The notes under the pieces were generated by a model. The model searched no databases. It was not told the origin of the DNA and worked only from the letters and a program-made list of their open reading frames with translations. Of a stretch of 40,605 nucleotides of DNA, positions 1 to 8,325 are shown piece by piece (position 1 is the first letter of the stretch; the number at the start of each line of letters is the position of its first letter). Made by a program: the position numbers and the translations under genes. The stretch is from Clostridium sartagoforme (GTDB lineage Bacteria > Bacillota > Clostridia > Clostridiales > Clostridiaceae), in assembly GCF_004794105.1 (NCBI RefSeq), contig NZ_SRYR01000016.1, forward strand, positions 1 through 40,605, written 5' to 3'.

Positions 1-174
1 ATTGACCCGTTCACGGGATCGTCGGTAAAAAGTAGCAAATAGGAAAACCACCCGACGAGGGTGGTAGCTGAAACTGTTTTGCGATTGGCAGTTATTCAGA
101 GCACGAGTAGTGCCGCCAGTATCATGCCCTTATAGGGCTTAATCAAGCCACCAGCTAAGCTGGTGGTACATGAC
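1..174 (+). mobile_element. Right end of an IS200/IS605-type element (partial)
   Basis: There is no terminal inverted repeat. Instead a chain of small hairpins ends in a strong GC-rich one (stems 148-155 and 159-166, loop TAA) followed by TACATGAC, after which the sequence turns into plain AT-rich flank. That layout is typical of the right end of IS605-family elements that carry tnpB. The tnpB gene would lie left of the window. A 13-codon open frame ending in TAG at 40-42 could be its last codons but is too short to test. The element is co-directional with the + strand and lies just downstream of the minus-strand SDR gene. The exact right boundary near 174 is inferred. Confidence 0.55.
6..174 (+). 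ncRNA. Candidate omega/reRNA (TnpB guide RNA scaffold)
   Basis: Six consecutive hairpins can be drawn: 6-9/14-17, 47-53/59-65 (ACCACCC with GGGTGGT), 68-76/89-99 (CTGAA+ACTG with CAGT+TTCAG), 101-104/110-113 (GCAC/GTGC), 126-130/134-138 (GCCCT/AGGGC) and 148-155/159-166 (CCACCAGC/GCTGGTGG). Such a densely folded stretch at an IS605 right end is where the RNA partner of TnpB is encoded, usually overlapping the end of tnpB. The guide would be the flank just after the last hairpin, from about 175. The structure is seen in the sequence; the RNA identity is inferred from family knowledge. Confidence 0.5.
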
Positions 175-200
175 TAATATATTAATTGGAAATTATATTT

Positions 201-1145
201 TTAGTCATCTTTTGAATGTCTTTCTCCTATTTGGAAATCATCAGCATGTTCAAACATATATGAAACACTAATAGGATCATCACCAGTTAACTTTTTAAAA
301 TCATCTGTAAAAGTATCCATTTTTCCAAGTCTAATAGCTTGTGCAAATGTAACCATACCATCACTTGAGAATGGTGCTTCAGAATCTTCATCAAAAATCC
401 CATCTGTTGTTCTAGGTACACCCATTGCATCCCATATTTGATAGTTTTCTTCATCAGTAATTTCTTGATAAGAAATATGATTTCCTGTTGCTTCATTACC
501 ATATTCAATAAAATCAGAAATAGTCATTAATTCTAAACCATTAATATTTAGAATGGCTTCATGGTATTCACTACCTCTATGTAAAGCATAAGCAACTGCT
601 TTACCACAGTCAACTCTAGAAATATAGGCCATCTTACCATCACCCTGAGAATTCTTTAATACACCATCACCCTTAACATATGTAAAATAGTTTGTAATCA
701 TTGCTTCAGCATATTGAGAATTTCTTAAGAAAATGTAATCTAATCCAGCATCTTTTATATAATTTTCTGTATAAATATGATCTTTCTTTTCGACACTTGG
801 ATTAGTTTCATCTGCAGCATTTACTAAAGAAGTATAAATAATTTGTTTCACTCCAGCAGCTTTAGCAGCATCTATAGCTTGACGATGAGCCTTTTGTCTT
901 TTAGGACCAACGAATGGCATAGAGATTAATGCTAATCTGTCAGCATTAGCAAATGCTTCTTTTAAGCCTTCTGTTTTGTTAAAGTTTGTAATATGTGTTT
1001 CAATACCCATGTCAGCATATTTTTTTAAAACATCAGGATTATATCCACAAAAAATTAAGTTATCTTTAGTTTCTATTTCTAATAATTTTTTAGCAGCAAT
1101 ACTACCTAGATTGCCATCAACACCAGTTAATAATAATTTACCCAT
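201..1145 (-). CDS. NmrA/QOR2-like atypical SDR, NAD(P)-binding oxidoreductase
   Basis: This is a 314-residue cytoplasmic Rossmann protein. Residues 4-22 hold the dinucleotide-binding start with GVDGNLG at 8-14, the atypical-SDR GxxGxxG pattern with Val-Asp replacing the usual Ala-Thr. The body matches NmrA-like and NAD(P)H:quinone-oxidoreductase-type (QorB-like) SDRs, including the segment ending YTSLVNA, and lacks the classical YxxxK active site. It may sense NAD(P) or reduce small quinones; the substrate is unknown. ATG at 1145 is preferred because AAGGAGAG precedes it by 6 bases; an upstream in-frame TTG at 1202 has no such site. A LysR gene lies 82 bp upstream on the same strand. In that gap a TATAAT (1176-1181) with TTGAAT 15 bp upstream could be its own promoter. 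Confidence 0.8.
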   Translation of the reverse strand: MGKLLLTGVDGNLGSIAAKKLLEIETKDNLIFCGYNPDVLKKYADMGIETHITNFNKTEGLKEAFANADRLALISMPFVGPKRQKAHRQAIDAAKAAGVKQIIYTSLVNAADETNPSVEKKDHIYTENYIKDAGLDYIFLRNSQYAEAMITNYFTYVKGDGVLKNSQGDGKMAYISRVDCGKAVAYALHRGSEYHEAILNINGLELMTISDFIEYGNEATGNHISYQEITDEENYQIWDAMGVPRTTDGIFDEDSEAPFSSDGMVTFAQAIRLGKMDTFTDDFKKLTGDDPISVSYMFEHADDFQIGERHSKDD

Positions 1146-1227
1146 ATTTTCTCTCCTTTTTCTTTTGATAAATATATTATAACTAATATCAGTATCATTC
1201 AATAATTCTAAATAATAATAAGCTATT

Positions 1228-2109
1228 CTATTTTTGAATAATATCTAATAATAAAGAAATAGATTCATTATGATTACTTTTTAAATAACCTAATTCTATT
1301 TGAAAAGTATGTGTAGAATTCTTAATAGGTATCTTTCTAAGTTCTAAAGAAAAATCATTTAATTTATAATTGTCAGGAATAAAACCAATTAAATCATCAA
1401 CAATAATCTGAATCATTTCAGAATCAAAATCATGGGCAGTCTTTTGAATGATAGGGAAATATCCATCTTTTTGACTCTTCTCTATCATCTTATCATAGGA
1501 TTTACCAATAATATTTTTATCTAACATAATTAAAGGATAATTATACAATTGCTCATTAGTAATTTCACTTTCATCATATAAAGGATGATTACTACTCACA
1601 ATAGCATTGTAATAACCACTATACAAGGAATATGTTTCAATATCCTTTTCTTTATCAAATTCCGAATCAATTGTAATAACAATATCATATACTCCAGCAT
1701 GTAAAGCATTTGCTAAATCTTTCATCAAAACTTGTTTGAAAATAAGATTAATATGAGGATATTTTTTCTTAAAGGTCATGATATAAGGAAGAATCATCTG
1801 CGCTTCTACAACTGATGTATAAGCAATTTTTAAAGGAATACTTTGCTTATTATGAAAAGATGCCATCACCTCTTGCATTTTTAAGTATTGTTCATAAATG
1901 AGTTTAGCTTCTTTGTAAAACAATTCACCAGCTGTAGTAGGCTTTACAGGTGTAACACTACGATCAAATAATTGAATATTGAACTCTTTTTCTAATGAGT
2001 TAATATATTGAGTAATAGATGTTTGAGAAATATAGTTCATTTTTGCAGTCTTAGTATAGCTACCACAATTATATAAATCAATAAATGCTTTAATCTTTTC
2101 TATTTTCAT
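1228..2109 (-). CDS. LysR-family transcriptional regulator
   Basis: A 293-residue LTTR of the usual length. The N-terminal winged helix-turn-helix covers about residues 1-60, with the family signature region ISQTSITQYINSLEKEF and the following FDRS..PVKPTTAGELFY. The remaining two thirds form the type-2 periplasmic-binding-protein-like effector domain. ATG at 2109 is chosen because AAAGGAATTTAT sits directly before it; an in-frame ATG 15 bases upstream lacks a good site. It is co-directional with and immediately upstream of the SDR gene, which is its most likely target. An inverted repeat upstream (2168-2183) may be its own operator. The effector cannot be read from the sequence. Confidence 0.9.
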   Translation of the reverse strand: MKIEKIKAFIDLYNCGSYTKTAKMNYISQTSITQYINSLEKEFNIQLFDRSVTPVKPTTAGELFYKEAKLIYEQYLKMQEVMASFHNKQSIPLKIAYTSVVEAQMILPYIMTFKKKYPHINLIFKQVLMKDLANALHAGVYDIVITIDSEFDKEKDIETYSLYSGYYNAIVSSNHPLYDESEITNEQLYNYPLIMLDKNIIGKSYDKMIEKSQKDGYFPIIQKTAHDFDSEMIQIIVDDLIGFIPDNYKLNDFSLELRKIPIKNSTHTFQIELGYLKSNHNESISLLLDIIQK

Positions 2110-2144
2110 ATAAATTCCTTTCATATAAATTCTTCTGTTTTGTT

Positions 2145-2183
2145 ATTATATCGTTTTCTATTTTAAAAACACGAATAAGTGTT
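2145..2183 (-). promoter_or_regulatory. Probable LysR-gene promoter with palindromic operator
   Basis: On the minus strand a TATAAT occurs at 2150-2145, about 36 bases before the LysR start. The -35 area is overlapped by a perfect inverted repeat, AACAC-N6-GTGTT (2168-2183). No good -35 hexamer is visible, as expected for a regulated promoter. LysR proteins commonly repress their own gene from such dyads. The assignment to this LysR is inferred. Confidence 0.35.
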
Positions 2184-2386
2184 GGTGTTTAATATCCTTA
2201 TAATAACTGATTTTAATTCCTTATTTTCTAATTTTCTTAAAGATTTAGTTTTTTACACTATAGTTCTTTCTTAACTAAATATTATTTTACTTAGTTTGAT
2301 TTAATGTGTCTACTATTTTATAATAACACCAAAATTGCAGATTCTTGGGCTTTGTTATTTCAAAACACTTGAATAGTATAAATGGA

Positions 2387-2415
2387 TTGAGGCTGGAAGA
2401 GCTTCTTGGTATAAT
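2387..2415 (+). promoter_or_regulatory. Sigma-A-type promoter for the TetR gene
   Basis: TTGAGG (2387-2392) and TATAAT (2410-2415) are separated by exactly 17 bases, 57 bases before the TetR-gene ATG. The rest of the 2110-2471 gap holds only AT-rich sequence and the LysR promoter/operator. No further gene is seen in it. Confidence 0.6.
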
Positions 2416-2471
2416 TAATTGTGTGAGATGAAGAATATTTTTATTTAAAGATTATGAAAGAGGGTAATGGG

Positions 2472-3044
2472 ATGTCACAGATAACAAAAAAAGCTTTGGT
2501 AGCTTCCTTAAAGAATTTACTTCTAAAAAAACCATTAAATAAGATTACAATTAACGATATTACTGAAGATTGTGGTGTGAATCGAATGACATTTTATTAT
2601 CATTTTCAGGATATTTATGAGCTGATTGATTGGGCATGTGAAGAAGATGCGAATAAAGTGTTAGAGGGTAAAAAGGCTTATGCGACATGGCAAGAGGGAT
2701 TTTATAATATTTTTATGGAAGTAAGTAATAATAAGCCATTTGTAATGAATGTATATCATTCTCTAAGTCGTGAAAATATTGAGAATTACTTATATAAGTT
2801 AACATATCAGTTGCTTATAGATGTTGTAGAAGAAATGGCAAAAGATATACCCGTCAGAGAAAAGGACAAATGTTTTATAGCTAATTTTTATAAGTACTCT
2901 TTTGTTGGATTAGTTCTTAACTGGATTAAGAATGATATGCAAGAAGATCCAGAAGAAATTATTAAAGAGCTTACTATGCTGATGCAGGGGAATATTTTAA
3001 ATGCCCTAGAGAATTATCGAACTGACAAAACTAAACAAAGTTAA
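2472..3044 (+). CDS. TetR/AcrR-family regulator, likely controlling the oleate hydratase
   Basis: A 190-residue regulator. The TetR helix-turn-helix is clear at about residues 24-53 (TINDITEDCGVNRMTFYYHF). The C-terminal part is all-helical and resembles the TetR_C_8 type. ATG at 2472 is chosen because GAGGG lies 7 bases upstream; an in-frame ATG at 2454 lacks a site. The gene has its own promoter and a strong terminator (3071-3108), so it is not simply co-transcribed with the oleate hydratase gene 151 bp downstream on the same strand. The pairing suggests that it senses fatty acids and controls that gene, but this is inference from position. Confidence 0.85.
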   Translation: MSQITKKALVASLKNLLLKKPLNKITINDITEDCGVNRMTFYYHFQDIYELIDWACEEDANKVLEGKKAYATWQEGFYNIFMEVSNNKPFVMNVYHSLSRENIENYLYKLTYQLLIDVVEEMAKDIPVREKDKCFIANFYKYSFVGLVLNWIKNDMQEDPEEIIKELTMLMQGNILNALENYRTDKTKQS

Positions 3045-3070
3045 TAAAATGATTAAAAATTCTACAAATA

Positions 3071-3108
3071 AGCCTCTATGATAAAAAAATTATCATAGAG
3101 GCTTTTTT
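3071..3108 (+). terminator. Strong Rho-independent terminator after the TetR gene
   Basis: A perfect 14-bp stem (3071-3084 with 3090-3103) with an A5 loop is followed by TTTTTT. It isolates the regulator from the oleate hydratase gene. Confidence 0.9.
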
Positions 3109-3195
3109 GCTGATGGTGAAGAATTCAAAAAGCTTATATAGTAAGGTTAATAAAAGAAATATAGTAAATAAAAATATTGAATGGAGGAATTAGAT

Positions 3196-4971
3196 ATGTA
3201 TTATTCAAGTGGAAATTATGAAGCTTTTGCAAGGCCACAAAAGCCAGAAGGAGTAGACCATAAGTCAGCATATATTGTTGGGACTGGACTTGGAGCATTA
3301 ACTGCAGCTTGCTATTTAGTACGTGACGGACAAATGAAAGGAGAACATATTCACATCTTTGAAAAAGATCCTATTCCAGGTGGGGCTTGTGATGGATTTG
3401 AGTATGCAGGACTTGGATATGTAATGCGTGGTGGAAGAGAAATGGACAATCATTTCGAAGTAATGTGGGATTTATTCCGTTCAATTCCATCAATTGAAAC
3501 AGAAGGTGTTAGTGTCCTAGATGAATATTATTGGTTAAATAAGAAGGATCCCAATTATTCTTTATGTCGTGCTACTATAAATCGTGGTGAAGATGCACAT
3601 ACAGATGGAAAATTTAATATATCAGATAAGGGTGCAATGGAAATTATGCATTTATTCTTCACACCAGATGAAAAGTTATATGACAAGAAGATAACAGACT
3701 TCTTTGATGATGAAGTATTAGAATCAAACTTCTGGTTATATTGGAGAACTATGTTTGCCTTTGAAAATTGGCATAGTGCTTTAGAAATGAAGTTATATAT
3801 TAAACGTTACATTCATCACATTGGAGGATTACCAGATTTTAAGGCACTTAGATTTACCAAATATAATCAATATGAATCAATGATACTTCCTATGATTAAA
3901 TATTTGGAAGGCTTTAATGTACAATTCCATTTCAATACAAAGGTTGTTAATGTAGAATTTGATATTAAACCTGGTAAGAAATTAGCCAAGAAAATAGAAC
4001 TTTTAGTAGATGGAAAAACAGAATATGTTGGCCTTACTGAAAATGATCTTGTATTTATTACAAATGGTGGATGTGTAGAAAATTCTAGTCTTGGATCACA
4101 AAATGAGCCAGCTATATTTAATCCTGAAATTAAGCCAGGTGGTGGCTGGGATATGTGGAGAAAGATTGCAGCACAAGATCCGTCCTTTGGTAATCCAGAT
4201 AAATTCTGTTATGATGCAGAAAAGTCTAATTGGATGAGTGCAACTGTTACTACACTAGATCAAAAAATTGTTCCGTATATTAAGAAGATTTGTAAGAGAG
4301 ATCCATTCTCAGGTAAAGTTGTAACAGGTGGAATTGTTACTGTAAAAGATTCTAACTGGTTATTAAGTTGGACATTTAATAGACAACCACAATTTAGAAC
4401 ACAACCAAAAGATCAACTTGTTGGCTGGATTTATGGTTTATTTAGCGATAAGCCAGGTAACTATGTAAAGAAGACTATGAGAGAGTGTACAGGTAAGGAA
4501 ATTTGTATGGAATGGTTATATCATCTTGGAGTTCCAGAAGCAGAAATAGAAGAATTAGCTACTAATAGTGCAAACACAATTCCATGTATGATGCCATATA
4601 TTACTACATTCTTTATGCCACGTGCAGCAGGGGATAGACCAAATGTAGTACCAGAAGGTTCAGTAAATTTTGCATTCCTTGGACAGTTTGCAGAAACACC
4701 AAGAGATACAATATTTACAACTGAATATTCAATGAGAACTGGTATGGAAGCAGTATATACATTGCTTAATGTTGATCGTGGTGTACCAGAAGTATGGGGA
4801 AGTACATTTGATGTTCGTGACTTACTAAATGCAACAGTTAAGCTTAGAGATGGAAAAGCTGCTACTGATATGGAGTTGAGTTTAGTTCAAAAAATTGCAG
4901 TTAAAGAAGGCTTAAAGAAGATAGCAGGAACAGATATTGAAAAATTATTGAAGAAATATAATGTGATTTAA
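3196..4971 (+). CDS. ohyA: Oleate hydratase (FAD-dependent, EC 4.2.1.53)
   Basis: A 591-residue enzyme that adds water to the cis-9 double bond of oleate or linoleate to give 10-hydroxy fatty acids. In gut Firmicutes it detoxifies host and dietary unsaturated fatty acids. The FAD-binding glycine motif GTGLGA is at residues 29-34. The RGGREM motif places the catalytic Glu at residue 82, and the family's catalytic Tyr falls at 201; both numbers equal those I recall for the Staphylococcus aureus enzyme, which also supports the start. ATG at 3196 follows GGAGG by 8 bases; an ATG at 3181 overlaps that site and is rejected. The protein is usually membrane-associated but soluble, with no signal peptide. 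It is a single-gene unit with its own terminator, next to a TetR gene. Confidence 0.95.
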   Translation: MYYSSGNYEAFARPQKPEGVDHKSAYIVGTGLGALTAACYLVRDGQMKGEHIHIFEKDPIPGGACDGFEYAGLGYVMRGGREMDNHFEVMWDLFRSIPSIETEGVSVLDEYYWLNKKDPNYSLCRATINRGEDAHTDGKFNISDKGAMEIMHLFFTPDEKLYDKKITDFFDDEVLESNFWLYWRTMFAFENWHSALEMKLYIKRYIHHIGGLPDFKALRFTKYNQYESMILPMIKYLEGFNVQFHFNTKVVNVEFDIKPGKKLAKKIELLVDGKTEYVGLTENDLVFITNGGCVENSSLGSQNEPAIFNPEIKPGGGWDMWRKIAAQDPSFGNPDKFCYDAEKSNWMSATVTTLDQKIVPYIKKICKRDPFSGKVVTGGIVTVKDSNWLLSWTFNRQPQFRTQPKDQLVGWIYGLFSDKPGNYVKKTMRECTGKEICMEWLYHLGVPEAEIEELATNSANTIPCMMPYITTFFMPRAAGDRPNVVPEGSVNFAFLGQFAETPRDTIFTTEYSMRTGMEAVYTLLNVDRGVPEVWGSTFDVRDLLNATVKLRDGKAATDMELSLVQKIAVKEGLKKIAGTDIEKLLKKYNVI

Positions 4972-4991
4972 TTCCTATATTAAATATGAAA

Positions 4992-5024
4992 TGGCAGATA
5001 ATCTTAATGGTTATCTGCTATTTT
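4992..5024 (+). terminator. Terminator after oleate hydratase
   Basis: A 10-bp stem with one G-T pair (4992-5001 with 5011-5020) and a 9-base loop is followed by TTTT. Confidence 0.75.
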
Positions 5025-5147
5025 ATATCTAAATAATATAATGTTTGTATATGTTATTAATGTACAAAGAAATTCTTCATTCATATAAAAGATATTTAAA
5101 AATAGTCAAGGTATTCATATATTAACCTTGCTTTTAAGTCTACTTTA

Positions 5148-5176
5148 TTGACAACCATATTTTGGAGGTATATTAT
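5148..5176 (+). promoter_or_regulatory. Near-consensus sigma-A promoter for the DUF815 ATPase
   Basis: A perfect -35 TTGACA (5148-5153), a 17-base spacer and TATTAT (5171-5176) lie 67 bases before the ATG. It is the strongest promoter match I find in the window. Confidence 0.75.
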
Positions 5177-5243
5177 TATCTATAAATTAAAACTTGGGCA
5201 TTAAAAATTAAAGTAATGGAGGAAGTAAAAAGGGGGCAAAATT

Positions 5244-6434
5244 ATGAGTTCATTGGAACTGATTAATATGAAAGTAAAATCATTTATAGTATTCAATAAG
5301 ATATTTGAGGACAAGGTTATGAAATCATTTATTAATATGATTGATGTTAAGGAAAGTAGTACTATAGAAAAGGTTGAAAAGTATAGCAGCTTTGTTCGTG
5401 AGCTTTTTGAAAAAAATGAGAGTTTTTCTGAGTATATTTGGCAGCTTATTGTATTTGATGAAAATATCTATATTCGTAAATTATCTAATAAGGAAGATGT
5501 TTCTGAGATGTTAGAAAGATGTGTGAAGCATGAACTTGAAACCTTGCAGGAAATTTCAAGAATAACATCTAGGGAGATAAAAGATGAGATTGGTTGTGAT
5601 ATATTCCTGCCAGAATGGACAACTAGCTTAGATTATGATTTTAAGATAATGTATCAGAATAGAATGGAGAATTTATTTACCTTAGGATACGGTATTTATG
5701 CAAATAATATTATGTTTACTTATAATAATGGGGGAATAGTACCTGCAAAATATCCTGATAGTATTAGATTATCAAGCCATATTGGATATGAAAGGCAGCA
5801 AAAAAGAATAATTGATAATACTTATGCTTTTTTGAAAGATAAACCAGCTGCTAATGTTCTTTTATATGGGGACGCAGGAACAGGTAAATCCTCTACAATA
5901 AAGGCAATAGTTAATGAGTTTGCTGATATAGGCTTAAGGATGATAGAAGTTAGAAAAGGGGATTTGCTTAAATTGCCTGAATTAATAGAGAAACTTGCCA
6001 ATAATCCTTTAAAATTTATTATATTTATTGATGACTTATCCTTTGCAAAAAATAATGAAGAAATTGGAGCTTTAAAGGCAATTTTAGAAGGTTCAGTATC
6101 TGGTAAAACGGAAAATGTAGTGTTATATGCAACAAGTAATAGACGTCATTTAGTTCAGGAATCCTTCTCTGATAGAGATGGAGATGATATCCATAGAAAT
6201 GAAACAATACAAGAGCAAACATCATTATCTGATAGGTTTGGATTAGCTATATGTTTCTCTAAGCCAGATAAAAAAGAGTATCTTGATATTATTCATGGAT
6301 TAGTAAAAGAGTATAAGATTAAAGATATTGAAAATCTTGATATACTTGCAGAGCGCCATGCTATGGAGAGGGGAGGACGTTCAGGAAGAACAGCTCGTCA
6401 ATTTGTGGAGTATTTAAAAAGTATACAAGAATGA
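5244..6434 (+). CDS. DUF815-family AAA+ ATPase
   Basis: A 396-residue protein. The first 180 residues or so are family-specific and mostly helical. The C-terminal half is an AAA+ module with Walker A GDAGTGKSS at 209-217, Walker B FIIFIDD at 258-264, a sensor-1-like ATSNRRHL segment and a late Arg-rich GGRSGRTARQF stretch. DUF815 proteins are conserved in Firmicutes and their function is not established. GGGGG lies 8 bases upstream of the ATG. It is monocistronic, between a near-consensus promoter and its own terminator. There is no signal peptide or membrane segment, so it acts in the cytoplasm. Confidence 0.85.
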   Translation: MSSLELINMKVKSFIVFNKIFEDKVMKSFINMIDVKESSTIEKVEKYSSFVRELFEKNESFSEYIWQLIVFDENIYIRKLSNKEDVSEMLERCVKHELETLQEISRITSREIKDEIGCDIFLPEWTTSLDYDFKIMYQNRMENLFTLGYGIYANNIMFTYNNGGIVPAKYPDSIRLSSHIGYERQQKRIIDNTYAFLKDKPAANVLLYGDAGTGKSSTIKAIVNEFADIGLRMIEVRKGDLLKLPELIEKLANNPLKFIIFIDDLSFAKNNEEIGALKAILEGSVSGKTENVVLYATSNRRHLVQESFSDRDGDDIHRNETIQEQTSLSDRFGLAICFSKPDKKEYLDIIHGLVKEYKIKDIENLDILAERHAMERGGRSGRTARQFVEYLKSIQE

Positions 6435-6516
6435 TATAAAAAGCTAGGTTGCTATGATGCATTGCAAGATGAAGAATAGATGGGCTTATAAGTAAATTAT
6501 AGAATAATAAATTAGG

Positions 6517-6577
6517 AACTTCCCTTTATTAAAGAATTAGATTATTAGATAATTCAAAACTTAAGGGAGGTTTTTTT
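6517..6577 (+). terminator. Terminator after the DUF815 gene
   Basis: The outer stem AACTTCCCTT (6517-6526) pairs with AAGGGAGGTT (6563-6572). Inside it GAATTA (6534-6539) pairs with TAATTC (6550-6555). A T7 run follows (6571-6577). Confidence 0.8.
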
Positions 6578-6695
6578 ATTTTGTAGAATAGTAAGAAAAT
6601 GAAAATTAATATGAATAAACATTGATATCATAGTAACAAAATGAACATGAATCAAATATTATATATTATGTAACAAATGAGGAGGAATTTAAGCT

Positions 6696-7037
6696 ATGAA
6701 TAATTATGATAAGCAAAGGCACGTTCATGAGTTTGTTGGTAGTGTAAGATTAGCTGAACTTAATAGTGATGATGTTCATAATCATCGTTTTGCTGGAGTT
6801 ACTGGACAAGCTATTCCTTGTAAGGGAAGTCATATTCATCGTATAACAACTAGAACAGATTTCTTTAATGACCATTTTCATATTATAGATGTATTTACAG
6901 GTCCTGCAATACAAGTAGGGAAGGGTAGACATGTTCACTTTGTTTATGCAGTTACAAGAGAAAGTGATGGCCATAGGCATGCATTTATAATTGCTACTTT
7001 AATTGAAAATCCTATAGGAGAGAACGATCATTGCTAA
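6696..7037 (+). CDS. ymaF: YmaF-family His-rich protein
   Basis: A 113-residue protein with 13 histidines, six of the pairs in HxH form (for example HVH, HNH, HIH, HFH, HVH, HRH), spread at regular spacing through a predicted beta-rich fold. This pattern is that of the YmaF family known from Bacillus and clostridia, whose function is unknown; metal binding is an obvious guess. GGAGG lies 10 bases before the ATG, and a terminator follows. It has no signal peptide and no membrane segment. The next gene, on the other strand, is also metal-ligand-rich (Cys/His), so the two may share a niche such as the spore surface, but only proximity supports that. Confidence 0.8.
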   Translation: MNNYDKQRHVHEFVGSVRLAELNSDDVHNHRFAGVTGQAIPCKGSHIHRITTRTDFFNDHFHIIDVFTGPAIQVGKGRHVHFVYAVTRESDGHRHAFIIATLIENPIGENDHC

Positions 7038-7106
7038 GAGGAATTAATATAGTCTTTAAGTAATAAAATAATTAGGATTTAATAAATTATTATTTACGAA
7101 AAGTTT

Positions 7107-7150
7107 AAGATAGTGGATGTATTATAGATTTATATCCTCTATCTTTTTTT
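7107..7150 (+). terminator. Terminator after ymaF
   Basis: AAGATAG (7107-7113) pairs with CTATCTT (7139-7145), with an inner GGAT/ATCC continuation after a T-T mismatch. T7 follows. Apart from this and the opposite-strand terminator at 7370-7413, the 7038-7461 gap is AT-rich sequence in which I see nothing else. Confidence 0.7.
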
Positions 7151-7369
7151 ATTATAAATAATAGTATATATGCTCAAATAAATAATCTGCATCCTATGTG
7201 ATTATATAACTTTAAGTAAAAAAATCCAAAAATTCACCCAATAATTTGAAATTATGGATATTTTAATTTGTATATAAGTTAAGCATACAATTTTATGTGT
7301 CAATTATTTTATATATTAAATATAACTTAATAATGCGTAAAAATTTTATTATAACTTATATATATATGC

Positions 7370-7413
7370 AAAAAAGCTATATCTCTGAATTTTGGAAAAA
7401 CAAAGATATAGCT
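7370..7413 (-). terminator. Terminator of the CotC-like gene
   Basis: Read on the minus strand, AGCTATATCT (7413-7404) pairs with AGATATAGCT (7384-7375) and is followed by T6. Confidence 0.75.
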
Positions 7414-7461
7414 ACTATATTTCTAAACTAATAATATCGATATTTTATTAAAATACTATAC

Positions 7462-8229
7462 TTATCTGTATTTTCTAGAAGATTCATATTTATTTTTACA
7501 ATTTTTGAAGTGATCTTCGTAATTGTAATCATAGTCTTTATCATAGTCTTTTTTACAATGGTCTTCATGCTTTCTTTCACAACCACAGTGTTTATCATCT
7601 ACTTCACGCCAAGTGCCATTATATCTACAATCTCTATCATGTTTTTCTTCTTTTCTTTCGCAGCCACAGTGCCTATCATCTACTTCACGCCAATTACCAT
7701 TGTTTTTGTGATCTTTATGGCAATCATCTTTGTCATGTTTTTTTTCTTTTTTATAGCATTTACAGTAGATTTCATAAGAGTCTTTTTCTTTTTCTTTACA
7801 ACCGTAGTCTTTATCTTCGTGTTTCTTGCAATAGTCATTGTATTTTCTGTCTTCTTTTTCATAATCGCAATAATCTTTTCTAGGTTTTTCTTCTTTATGA
7901 TGACACTTACAGTAGTCATCATAATCTTTTTCTTTATCATTTTTACAATGATCTTTATGAGGTTTTTCTTTCTCTACATAGCATTTACAATAACATTTGA
8001 TTTCACGTTTTTCTTTTTTATCATCATGTTTCTTTTCACAATGATGATGTTTCTTTTCTTCTTTCTTATTACAGTAGTCATCATAGTCTTTATCTTCATA
8101 TTCGCAATAAGAATCTTTTTTCTCATCTTTATCACAATAGCAATTCTCATCTTTATCATGAGATTTTTCATTATAATTTTCATCATCAAAGTAAATATAG
8201 AAATTATTATTTGAATCTTTGTTTCCCAT
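7462..8229 (-). CDS. Cys/His/Lys/Asp/Tyr-rich low-complexity protein, CotC-like spore-coat candidate
   Basis: About 255 residues, almost all charged or metal-binding: Lys, Asp, Glu, Tyr and His with about 24 Cys. Short motifs recur: DYDDYC, CYCKCY-type clusters, KDHC, and two near-identical copies of WREVDDxHCGCERK. There is no hydrophobic core, signal peptide or membrane segment. The K/D/Y/H-rich composition resembles Bacillus CotC/CotU coat proteins but is longer and much richer in cysteine. A sigma-K-like promoter at 8326-8353 supports mother-cell expression late in sporulation. The start is either ATG at 8229 or an in-frame TTG at 8235; GAGG lies 11 or 5 bases upstream, so it is not settled. 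Homology by sequence is not claimed; the coat role is inference. Confidence 0.7.
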   Translation of the reverse strand: MGNKDSNNNFYIYFDDENYNEKSHDKDENCYCDKDEKKDSYCEYEDKDYDDYCNKKEEKKHHHCEKKHDDKKEKREIKCYCKCYVEKEKPHKDHCKNDKEKDYDDYCKCHHKEEKPRKDYCDYEKEDRKYNDYCKKHEDKDYGCKEKEKDSYEIYCKCYKKEKKHDKDDCHKDHKNNGNWREVDDRHCGCERKEEKHDRDCRYNGTWREVDDKHCGCERKHEDHCKKDYDKDYDYNYEDHFKNCKNKYESSRKYR

Positions 8230-8325
8230 GCTCAATCATTCCTCTTTAGTTAAATATATTTGGAACTGTAGAAAAGGGGCTTTAATTAAAAAGTCAATTT
8301 ATCATCAATCCACAGTACCATATTC

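Noticed and set aside
976..1182. A 68-codon + strand open frame inside the SDR gene
   Set aside because: It is a shadow of the minus-strand SDR gene, with no ribosome site.
5107..5130. CAAGGT/ACCTTG hairpin before the DUF815 gene as a terminator or riboswitch
   Set aside because: Only a 6-bp stem with a 12-base loop and a poor T tail; oleate hydratase already has a better terminator upstream.
7510..8214. A 234-codon open frame on the + strand, extremely rich in Phe, Ile and Val
   Set aside because: It is the antisense of the Lys/Asp/Cys-rich minus-strand gene, whose biased codons leave the opposite strand open. It lacks a ribosome site, and the real gene has a promoter, ribosome site and terminator.
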